Origin: Stentor roeselii | Taxonomy: Eukaryota; Ciliophora; Heterotrichea; Heterotrichida; Stentoridae | Reading direction: 5' to 3' | Length of the DNA stretch: 64,000 nucleotides | NCBI GenBank assembly: GCA_006503475.1 | Contig: RSEH01000192.1 | Span: 1-64,000, forward strand | Shown: positions 27,160 to 35,217 of the stretch, one piece after another | How positions within the stretch are numbered: position 1 is the first letter of the stretch | How the letters are laid out: each line of letters opens with the position of its first letter | Notes under the pieces: model-generated | Seen by the model: only the letters and a program-made list of their open reading frames with translations | The model's database searches: none | Told to the model about the DNA's origin: nothing | Made by a program: the position numbers and the translations under genes

Positions 27160-29115
27160 TTACTTAATATAAAATAAAAATCTAGAAATTTCTGACTCAA
27201 GTTCTTTATATCTTTCAAGCCATACATTCGACTCTTCAAGAGTCCTGAACTCATACTCTTGATTCATATTCTCTAGATTCCAGACCCTAACTTCATTGAA
27301 CCACACCGAAACAAAGTACTTATCATCCTAAGTAACTAAAATTTTCCATATAATAGTACTATGACCATCCAATGCAGCACAACAATTCCCATGTTCAAGA
27401 TTCCAAATCAAAACTCTGATCCTCTCCTCCAGAAGCAGCTAAATTTCCCCTTTTATTAAATTTAACAGAGTTAACTTTTCCACTATGACTCTGAAACAAC
27501 CACTTACTCTGAAATGAAATAAATTCCCAAACAATAACAGAACCGTTTTCATCTCCAGAATCGCTGATGATCCATCATCAGCGAGATCAACACATCTGAC
27601 AGAAGCATAATGGCCATAGAGCCAAGCCTTAGACTGCATCGAATTCAGGTCCCACAAAATTAAATTATGAGAATATCCTTCAGAAGCACATATAAGTAAA
27701 TCTAATGAAGAAGAAATGCAAGTTGCCTTCACATAACCTCCTAATTGAACCAATTCTTTATTTTCGTTTGTCAAATAGTTCCAAATATAAACTCTGTCTA
27801 AGACCCCGAAAGAAATCAGGTTAGCTTCACTGTTTTCTGAAAGGAGGTTAAAAGTTTCGAGATTTAAATAAGATTCATTTGTTTTTGATGAGATTCGAGA
27901 GATTCCTATTTTCTTATCGTGAGAAGCGGAAAATATCAAATCGTTCATTGAAATTGACTGGGTTATTGCCAGGTTGTGGATTTGAAACTAATGCAATAGT
28001 TGAAGATTGTTTATATTCCAAATAATTATATTTTGGTCTTCTGAACTTGATATTAGGAGGTTATCGTTAGTTGTAAAGCACACAGATGTTATTAGTTTTG
28101 CATGGAATTCGAATAATTCAGTTTGATACTGATTTTCTTCGTCCCATATCTTTATTTTATGCATGAAGTCTCCAGTTGCTATAAGGTTTCCTTTGTTAGA
28201 GAGAGATATTGAGCATATATCCCCAGAGTCGTTTTCGATAAATGAAGTCCTATTTGAGTTGATTAAATCCCAGTACTCAATATTCGATCCTGTTCCTGAG
28301 TAAAACCGATTTTTCGAAGTCATGACTCCACAAAGAAGACTACCTCTAGTAGCAATCTTATTCATTAATAGATATGAACTTAAATCCCAGACACAAATTT
28401 CATTCTGAGAACTTCCAGAGACAATAAAAGAGTTATCCCAACTAAACTCAACAATAATAACAGACCCTGCATGTTCCTTAAATTTCTTTACTAAGCACCC
28501 TTTATTAAAATCCCATAAAATAACAGTTTTATCATCAGATCCAGAGACTGCAAATGAAGAAGTTTTAGAAATATTGACACAGTTAACTACTGACATATGC
28601 TTTACAAAACAGAAAGTTTGAACTCTTTTATCAACATCCCAAACTCTTACAGTTGAGCCACTAGAACCACTAATCAATGTTTTACCGTCACTTGATATTG
28701 CAAGCGAGGTGAACTCAGCATTGTGATTTTTTAGAAACTTATTTGTTTTTATATATGCTTTCTTTGAACTATTTGTGATGATTTTAAAAGGATTTTTTGA
28801 ATACATCTTTTCGATCATTTCATAAATATTGCTACTCTTTAGATTTAATGGTTTTATTATTGATGTTGACATTACTGTCAGATTGATTAACTCTGCTTCA
28901 CTAAATCTTCCTTTTAATAGAGAACTTAATTGTTTATCTAACTGATTGTGTAACAATTTACTTTTTTGTTCAATGAAATTAATAAGGTCTTTTGATTGAG
29001 AAGTAATTGTTTCTTTCAGTTCTAAAAGAATTTTTATTAATTGAAGAGCTAATAGTTTTTCTGAATGGGAAGGTAATTTCAATAACTCATTCACATGATT
29101 GGCTGATAGCCTCAT
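27160..29115 (-). pseudogene. decayed WD40-repeat gene
   Basis: The first 375 codons (29115 to 27991) encode an N-terminal helical region and about five WD40 repeats (TLISGSSGSTVRVWD, AVSGSDDKTVILWDFN, LISSSEDQNIIIWN). Then an in-frame TAG (27988-27990) interrupts, yet the same frame goes on with WD40 sequence (IFSASHDKKIGISRI, LILWDLNSMQSKAWLYGH). Two frame shifts follow, near 27570 and 27420, and a second TAG at 27328-27330, before a final stop at 27160. None of these breaks fits a 15-nt GT...AG intron. The gene is either a host pseudogene or translated only as the N-terminal 375-aa protein. It also lacks the strong upstream G/C polarity of active genes. Confidence 0.8.
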
Positions 29116-29615
29116 GTGTTGATATTATAAAAAATTTTGAAAATTTATTTGAATTTTCTAAATAAATAAATCGATTCATTGAAAACAATTATTTAGCTGT
29201 TAAAGAATTTACAGTTTTATTAAAAATGATTTGAAAAAATTTAGTTGTATCTAAATATTAAATTTAAAATTTTATTGTATTAAGTACTATTATTATGTTC
29301 TCCCAAATGTAAAGAACATAAGAAAACATTCTTGCAGTGGCATAGAAACTCAGGGTTTCTTAGGCAGTTCAAACAATTCATTATAAACCATATTAGGTTT
29401 TGGATACTAAGTTAAATATAGACATAATAAAGATCCATGATAGATTATTTGGTAATATTTATTCACATTCCCAAAGACATATTTTATAAAAGTCTTAAAA
29501 CCAAGCATTCATCTAAATTTCTCACAAAATAGAAAATACTCAAACAAAACTAAAAAAAATCATTCAAATCCAATCTTTTCATACGAAATATCCTTCCACT
29601 CTAAACCCTCATCAA
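29116..29615. other. intergenic, 500 nt
   Basis: AT-rich spacer between divergent genes. The last 110 nt are A/C-rich with hardly any G, as in other promoters of plus-strand genes here. Nothing else recognised. Confidence 0.6.
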
Positions 29616-30248
29616 ATGCTTACAACAAACAAGATAAACCAAAAAATGACTGAAGAAATCGATAACCTTCTAACAAACGACCAAGTGACTGAAATTCTCT
29701 ACAAAAACACTCCATGTAAAGGCTGCATTTACTTTTTTTTCCGTTTATTCGTATACATCTTAGTCCTAGTCGGTCTTGGTGACCTCCTGGGCAGCATATT
29801 AGTCTACACAATAACAAAAACACTAGACTGGTACAACGGTTCCTATTCTCTCTTAGGAGTATTTATCATTTTCCTGGCATCTTTTTCCTATACAACTCGC
29901 GAATCAACAGGCGGGACCTGTTTTTACTTATTTCTTCTCTTCCTATGTTTTTTAGGCCAACTAGGGGTGACCCTTGGGATTCTTTTCTACTCTAACTACC
30001 CTTCTTTAATCGGTTCAATGAACGCGAAGACAGTTCGATACGGAATGCTTTCGACTTCTATAATAATCTTCATATCTCTGATAGTCGGGTGTCTTTACCT
30101 CTGCATGATTTCAAAAGAAAACCAAAAACGAATGATTTATAATCAACTTTACGGAGAACCTGAAGATAACATGCAGCCTATTGTCGGAGTTGACCTTTGG
30201 AGGAAGTATGAAAGAACAATGCTGAGGTGGAATCGGTTGTTTAGATGA
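29616..30248 (+). CDS. four-TM membrane protein, 210 aa
   Basis: Unrecognised. Cytosolic-looking N-terminus (about 37 residues), four hydrophobic segments at about 40-62, 77-92, 101-124 and 143-167, then a polar C-tail with Trp/Arg (VDLWRKYERTMLRWNRLF). CKGC just before TM1 could be palmitoylated. Tetraspan topology, but no tetraspanin CCG motif. A second Met lies at codon 11. Convergent with EB1 (57-nt spacer). Confidence 0.75.
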   Translation: MLTTNKINQKMTEEIDNLLTNDQVTEILYKNTPCKGCIYFFFRLFVYILVLVGLGDLLGSILVYTITKTLDWYNGSYSLLGVFIIFLASFSYTTRESTGGTCFYLFLLFLCFLGQLGVTLGILFYSNYPSLIGSMNAKTVRYGMLSTSIIIFISLIVGCLYLCMISKENQKRMIYNQLYGEPEDNMQPIVGVDLWRKYERTMLRWNRLFR

Positions 30249-30305
30249 GGGTTTTAATAATTTGTATAATTGTTAGAATTTTCTCATCAAAATCCTTAAC
30301 TATTA

Positions 30306-31085
30306 TTACTCCTGGTTATTTGGAGCGATCAAGACTGAACCGTCCTCATTCACTGTCACTTGCTCGTCATCTGTCGCGAATAGGATCTTTTGGATGTCTG
30401 CTACTATTTCGTTTGATTGACCTTCGAAGTGGTCACAAAAGAGCTCTATTGACCTCAGCTTACTGAAGTAAAAATCTCTTTCTTTTTCTAAGGTGTCACT
30501 GTTCATTCTTAATTCGGCTATTAACTTCTCTGAGTTTTCGTCACTTGCTGATACTACTTTCTTTGCTGGAGCTGCTTTTGGAGCTGCAGACATTTTACTT
30601 CCACCTGATGGGCGGTCTGCTGGTCTTGATGGTGCTGGCGCCCTTTCTCCAGCTTTTCCAGGAGCTCCGTCCCAGGGAGTTTTCGCTCCTTTTCTCCTTT
30701 CAAGCGCAGGGTAATCAGCACCTCCTCTGCAATTGAGGTCAAAAAAGCGTTTGAACCATTGGAAAAACTCGAGATTGTCCTGGTACTTGGCTTTGATGAG
30801 CTTCTCCACTTCGATATGCTTATGAACCTGCTGCTTGTCGAAAGCTTGCTGAAGAAGTTTAAAGTTAGGAACGAACTCATGCTCAAATTTTGCCATCCAG
30901 TTGACCTTAGATAGGTTTATGCACCCAGGATACATCACGTCCATAATTTGGCAGTATGCTGCTCCTGAAGCCATTTGCTCTACTTTTGCAATATTTATAC
31001 AAAGCAAGCCATTGACCCATGAAATCAGTTCTGACTTAGGAACAAAAAAAGCCCCGTCCATCATACCAAAGTTCTCGTTTGCCAT
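30306..31085 (-). CDS. EB1: EB1 microtubule plus-end-binding protein
   Basis: 259 aa, the usual EB1 size. N-terminal calponin-homology domain (about 14-115): SELISWVNGLL, VEQMASGAAYCQIMDVMYPG, KVNWMAKFEHEFVPNFKLLQ, KLIKAKYQDNLEFFQWFKRF, all EB1 hallmarks. A basic Pro/Ala/Ser linker follows (about 130-190), then the coiled-coil EBH domain with RDFYFSKLRSIELFCDH near residue 215-230, which recruits SxIP/CAP-Gly partners. The C-terminal EEY/F motif is absent (ends APNNQE). Tracks growing microtubule ends in cytoplasm and cilia. Confidence 0.96.
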   Translation of the reverse strand: MANENFGMMDGAFFVPKSELISWVNGLLCINIAKVEQMASGAAYCQIMDVMYPGCINLSKVNWMAKFEHEFVPNFKLLQQAFDKQQVHKHIEVEKLIKAKYQDNLEFFQWFKRFFDLNCRGGADYPALERRKGAKTPWDGAPGKAGERAPAPSRPADRPSGGSKMSAAPKAAPAKKVVSASDENSEKLIAELRMNSDTLEKERDFYFSKLRSIELFCDHFEGQSNEIVADIQKILFATDDEQVTVNEDGSVLIAPNNQE

Positions 31086-31135
31086 TTTGGATTATAAGAC
31101 TACTCAACTCAAATCATCAAGTAAAAATAAAAATC

Positions 31136-31633
31136 TCAATAAATCGCTGACTTTTGATATCCTTTTCCTCTAACATACCTAACAGGTTTAAAAATTTCTG
31201 ATTTATCCCAACTTCCCTGATATTCAAAAGGAACAAAGCTTTTTGTAATCTGATGTTTCGAAGTTTCTCCAGTAATCGGGTTTAAATTATGATATCGAGG
31301 GTTTCTTTTAGTCTGCCGATGAAAATAATACTCATTCGGTTCAGGAGTGCCAGTCGTTATTTTTTCAGTCATCCTTGCATTCTTCTTCCCAAGAGGACTT
31401 ATCGACCTGTTCACCTGGTACTTCCTGACCGACCCTGTAATCGGATCATGAATCTCATTTCGACTTGACAACCTAAAAAATCGAGGACCTCCGTCGTTAG
31501 GGTCAGTTGAAAGCCGATCACTCTTCAAGTCTTGATTTTTTTCAGGACTTACAAGTGACCTTCGAGTGAAAAACTTGTCAGAGAAAGGATTTCGTTGAAC
31601 TGAAACCAAAGAAAAATCAACACTTTTTCTCAT
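31136..31633 (-). CDS. hypothetical basic protein with two PITG repeats, 165 aa
   Basis: No family recognised. Two related segments are visible: HDPITGSVRKYQVNRSI (about residue 62-78) and LNPITGETSKHQITKSF (about 115-131), each preceded by Arg/Asn-rich sequence. The remainder is basic with many Tyr, Phe and Arg and no hydrophobic core, resembling extended microtubule-lattice or ciliary inner proteins; that role is only a guess. Divergent from the next gene with 46 nt between starts. Confidence 0.68.
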   Translation of the reverse strand: MRKSVDFSLVSVQRNPFSDKFFTRRSLVSPEKNQDLKSDRLSTDPNDGGPRFFRLSSRNEIHDPITGSVRKYQVNRSISPLGKKNARMTEKITTGTPEPNEYYFHRQTKRNPRYHNLNPITGETSKHQITKSFVPFEYQGSWDKSEIFKPVRYVRGKGYQKSAIY

Positions 31634-31679
31634 TTATCCCAAAAATAATTCTAAAGAGTAGAAAAAATTCTGGTAAAAA

Positions 31680-32105
31680 ATGGTTATAATGATTCTTTCA
31701 GTGATCCTCGCATTGGCTACAGGGTTTGAATTAAGAGATCAGAATTGTATCTCTGGTGAAGAATTCACTGAGCAGAGCTTTCAGCTTGCGTTTTACCCTC
31801 CTGATGCTTCTGGCTTCTCTCAGCCGGTGCTTTATGGAGTTTTTAACCAGTTGACTTTTGTGGACCATGTTGTGGGCTCGTGGAGCACGAATAACACTGA
31901 TTGGAATGATTTTGTTCAGCCGATTGACTTGACTTATCCGAACACGATGCTTGTCATGTTCGCTCCTTGGATTCGCTTCTCGTCTTTGCCGGACTCGAAC
32001 ACTGGAGCTTATTTCGGAAGACTTCAGATATATGGAAATGTCTCAGGAGGTAATTCTAGTGAACTCATTTGGTGCACTCCTTTCGAGATTCCAGTAGTTA
32101 ATTAG
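31680..32105 (+). CDS. secreted protein, possibly distant ML-domain type, 141 aa
   Basis: Signal peptide (MVIMILSVILALATG), then about 125 residues rich in aromatic and hydrophobic beta-type sequence, two N-glycosylation motifs near the end (NVS, NSS) and a terminal LIWCTPFEIPVV. The pattern resembles, in size and its near-terminal Cys, the ML-domain proteins at 48.7-51.8 kb (which end NCWEIDFKL), but similarity is too weak to be sure. It ends 16 nt before the next start. Confidence 0.62.
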   Translation: MVIMILSVILALATGFELRDQNCISGEEFTEQSFQLAFYPPDASGFSQPVLYGVFNQLTFVDHVVGSWSTNNTDWNDFVQPIDLTYPNTMLVMFAPWIRFSSLPDSNTGAYFGRLQIYGNVSGGNSSELIWCTPFEIPVVN

Positions 32106-32121
32106 ATTAGGACTTAGATAA

Positions 32122-33054
32122 ATGAACGTATTTGGAAGATCTAAACCTATTAGAGCTATGCCTCTGACTACTACTGCTCCTAAACTTCCAACGAACTTTG
32201 CTGAAAAACTTTTGGAATTGGAAACTCAGCTGGGTTATAACTTATCGGTTAATTTGGTCTCATCTTTGATGCAACTTTATTCTGTAAGTGTTATGTAGTC
32301 AGCAATTGAGTACTACGAAAGCATCCATGACAAGAAGTACCTTCACTACAAAGACCGTCTTCAAAATCTCTTATCAAAGCAAGAAGTTCTCGAAATTCTC
32401 TCCTCATCAACTCCAACACCTGACAAGAAGTCATTTCAAGAAGTTCCAAAAAGTCCCCAATTAAACTCTCGTCAAACCCTATCATCAGCTCCATCATTTA
32501 ACCCTTTCCAATCAAGTCCAATAGTTCCAATCCGTCCAACAAGCCAAGTTTTTTCAGTCGAGGAAGACAAGCAAAGCCTTCCTCGTCGTCCTCAATCAGG
32601 CCAGTTCAACTCAAAATTGCCGACCCCAAAGAAAGAAGTTGACTTGGCGATAAACTCTCATCTTCACGAGACGAGCAACGCGAGTAGCATAGTAAAAGCG
32701 AGTATCAGAAGTCAAGAAGGCGACAACTTGCAACAAAGGCTTCAGGCACGTAAGAGAGCAAGCAGCTTGAAACCTCAAAAAATCATTGAAAAGGAAGAAA
32801 AGGATTTAAAAGCTACAAAAGCTAATAAACTTGAAATGTATCAAAAGGAAATTGAAGAAATTATGGAAAAATATGCTGAGGATAAAATTGTTAGGATTCA
32901 GATGATTGAGAAAAAATATAGAAGTGAAAATTGGCAGGGGAATAAAGATGAACGTGAGATTTTAATGAAGAAGGAAATTGAAGAGGCACAGATGGAGATT
33001 GTTAGGCAGAGGAAAGAGAGGATTGCTTTTTTAAGACATAAGTATGAAACATAA
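32122..33054 (+). CDS. hypothetical protein with C-terminal coiled coil, one intron, 305 aa
   Basis: Exons 32122-32283 and 32299-33054, joined by a 15-nt intron, in one frame from MNVFGRSKPIRAMP to FLRHKYET. Residues 25-85 are helical (NFAEKLLELETQLGYN to HYKDRLQNLLSKQE), about 90-190 are Ser/Pro-rich and disordered, and 215-300 form a long charged coiled coil (KLEMYQKEIEEIMEKYAED). No named family. Cytoskeletal or ciliary roles are plausible only by resemblance. Confidence 0.8.
32284..32298 (+). other. 15-nt intron
   Basis: Reads gtaagtgttatgtag, with A at position 10, phase 0. It holds an in-frame TAG. Removal joins MQLYS to SAIEYYE. Confidence 0.92.
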
Positions 33055-33163
33055 TTATCAGTTTTATTTGAAAGTATTGAAGGAGTTAAAGGTTATTTAA
33101 GTGGATGAGAAAATTAACAATCTATTCATCATCATTTTTGGGTAATTACCTTTTATTATAATA

Positions 33164-33964
33164 ATGATATCTAAAAACACCAGAGAAATCCTTCAAAGCT
33201 ACTACAATCTTAATTCTGCTCCGACGTCATCAAAACACTCAAGAAAATCTCCAATCTATAAACATATCACATTGAAAAAGCACACTCGCAGTGAAATCAG
33301 AACCAATTCCAAACAATTACCAGACCCATTATTTCAATTATCAGCTAAACCCAAGAAAGTACGTTCTTCCAGTTTTGCATCATGTAACGTATGCAAAAGT
33401 CAATCAATCCGTTTAAACCTTCACTCAAAGCCACAGCCCTTCGAAGTTACTCCAGAGAAAGAAAGTCTAAAATCCTCTGCTGACTTTCCAAACTTTTTAC
33501 TAAGTTCAGACATAAAACTAGGCAACAGAATAATCGACTTGGAAAAGATGAAAGTTTTAAAAAAGATTTATAAAGAAGCAATAAATTTTGAATCAGAGAA
33601 GATATTATTGAAGTTTTATTATAATGAATATGAGAAAACTTTCAATATTTTACCTTTAGGGGACTCGGCTCCTTTAAGTGAATGTTGTGGGTCTGGACTT
33701 GTCGTTCAAGTCTCTTGTGACTATGGAGGAAAAGTGATATGCCCACAAAGAAATTGCTTTATTAGTTGTTTAACGAATTTTTTTATTGAAAAACAAGATT
33801 TGCAGATACTTTGGTCAACACCTCAAGTCAACTTTTTTCAGAAGAGGAAGAAAATTTCAGGGAACTCTGGGAAAACTCTTGATTTTTATAGGGAAAGACT
33901 GGGGATTTCGAGAAGGAATATTTTTAATACTCCAAAAGGAGTCAATTTCTATTATCAGATTTAG
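33164..33964 (+). CDS. hypothetical basic protein with Cys cluster, 266 aa
   Basis: The N-terminal 110 residues are basic and Ser-rich. The C-terminal part holds a compact Cys cluster at about 175-205 (SECCGSG, VSCDYGG, ICPQRNCFISC) that may bind zinc. No known family matched by eye. No TM or signal. It may be a structural or nucleic-acid-binding protein, which cannot be decided from sequence. Confidence 0.65.
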   Translation: MISKNTREILQSYYNLNSAPTSSKHSRKSPIYKHITLKKHTRSEIRTNSKQLPDPLFQLSAKPKKVRSSSFASCNVCKSQSIRLNLHSKPQPFEVTPEKESLKSSADFPNFLLSSDIKLGNRIIDLEKMKVLKKIYKEAINFESEKILLKFYYNEYEKTFNILPLGDSAPLSECCGSGLVVQVSCDYGGKVICPQRNCFISCLTNFFIEKQDLQILWSTPQVNFFQKRKKISGNSGKTLDFYRERLGISRRNIFNTPKGVNFYYQI

Positions 33965-34058
33965 AAATTGGTTGGTGTTGTTGAATTGTTTAACGTAGTT
34001 GGTGTTTTGAGTTAATTATAATATTGATATTCGAATATGCTTATAAGAAAAATAACTG

Positions 34059-35204
34059 TTAAAGTTTTTCTTCTAAGAAAGTCATCTGACTTAGATTAGG
34101 AACGCTCTGATCAACTTCAATAGAACTTATGTTTACTTCATTCGACTCTTCGAGTTCCTCTTTGAATATTTCTTGGAAATTGAACTTATTTCCTTTTATT
34201 TTGCTTAGTTTATTTTCAAGAGCAGGGTCAAGTACCGGTGGGACTCTACCTTTACTCAAAGAGTATTTGTCATCAACTCTTCCTTTGCTAATCGAAACTC
34301 CTTCATTTCTCAGTTTACCTTCTAAATACTCAACAATATCCCGATCTTCCAACACCAGCAAAGTTTCTTCAGCTTCATATTTCAAGTCAACCCCAACAAC
34401 TTCTACCAAATACTGAAAGCAAGGTAAAAACCTTTTCTGTTTCCTTTTCTTAGACCAAACAGCCAGTACCTGCAAAGAACTTTCATTTCTTTTATTTAAA
34501 ACATGAAAGTCAGCAGAGCACTTTTCATACAAATACTGAATCATTTCGACCATTCCAGTCCTACAAGCGACAAGAGCACAATTTTCGCCAGTAGTCTCTT
34601 CCTGATAATGCACATCAAATTCAGCTGGCGGGGTCCTTCCAGCGAAATGTTCAAAAACAAACTGAACAATACCAAGTTTTCCTTTATCACAAGCATGTTG
34701 CAAAGGTGTCAAACTTCCAATACAATAAAAATTTTTACTTCTTTCCAAAGACTTCATATTTTTCGACCTGGTAAAACTAAGAGAAATCGATTCTTCTTCT
34801 CCATTTTCTATTTCGTCACTTTTATTGAGGTAAAAAGGAAGATAAAACTCCAGCAACTTTCGATGACCCAGTTCACAGATGATGTCAATTGGCCGTTTGT
34901 TGAGTGGCAGGTACAACTTGCTCATTAATGAAAGCTTGGCACGTCCAAGTTCTAAAATAATAGCGAAAGCTTCAGTATGGCCTAAATACAAAGAGTACCC
35001 CAAAGCGTTCATGTCTTGATTGTAAATCTTACGAATCGGCATGTTTATGTTGAACAATGGATCACGTGAACCTGATGTCATTGTGTACTTTATAATGATT
35101 TCTCGGATACGGTCTAGTGAGTTTGACTCGATTGCTTGGGAAAGTTTATTTGATATAAACTTGGAAAAGGAAGAATTGCTTTTCACGGCACAACAATTTC
35201 CCAT
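34059..35204 (-). CDS. ankyrin-repeat protein with dual-acylation N-terminus
   Basis: 381 aa. MGNCCAVKSNSS provides Gly2 for myristoylation and Cys4/Cys5 for palmitoylation. Ankyrin-like helix pairs run from about 60 to 290: MNALGYSLYLGHTEAFAIIL, RPIDIICELGHRKLLEFYL, TPLQHACDKGKLGIVQFVF, ENCALVACRTGMVEMIQYLY. The repeats are irregular with Ser-rich inserts. The C-terminus is acidic and disordered. Likely a membrane-bound scaffold. Its start lies 13 bp from the start of the divergent USP gene. Confidence 0.87.
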   Translation of the reverse strand: MGNCCAVKSNSSFSKFISNKLSQAIESNSLDRIREIIIKYTMTSGSRDPLFNINMPIRKIYNQDMNALGYSLYLGHTEAFAIILELGRAKLSLMSKLYLPLNKRPIDIICELGHRKLLEFYLPFYLNKSDEIENGEEESISLSFTRSKNMKSLERSKNFYCIGSLTPLQHACDKGKLGIVQFVFEHFAGRTPPAEFDVHYQEETTGENCALVACRTGMVEMIQYLYEKCSADFHVLNKRNESSLQVLAVWSKKRKQKRFLPCFQYLVEVVGVDLKYEAEETLLVLEDRDIVEYLEGKLRNEGVSISKGRVDDKYSLSKGRVPPVLDPALENKLSKIKGNKFNFQEIFKEELEESNEVNISSIEVDQSVPNLSQMTFLEEKL

Positions 35205-35217
35205 TTATTATCTGGTA

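Noticed and set aside
27988-27990. In-frame TAG in the WD40 gene as a sign of a code in which TAG is Gln
   Set aside because: TAG ends several clear genes here (for example 4413, 6186, 8675), and the WD40 gene has further breaks. Decay is the simpler explanation.
35041-35217. Upstream extension of the USP frame by 59 codons
   Set aside because: It is antisense to the start of the ankyrin gene, has no family similarity, and the Met at 35218 sits directly before the Cys box.
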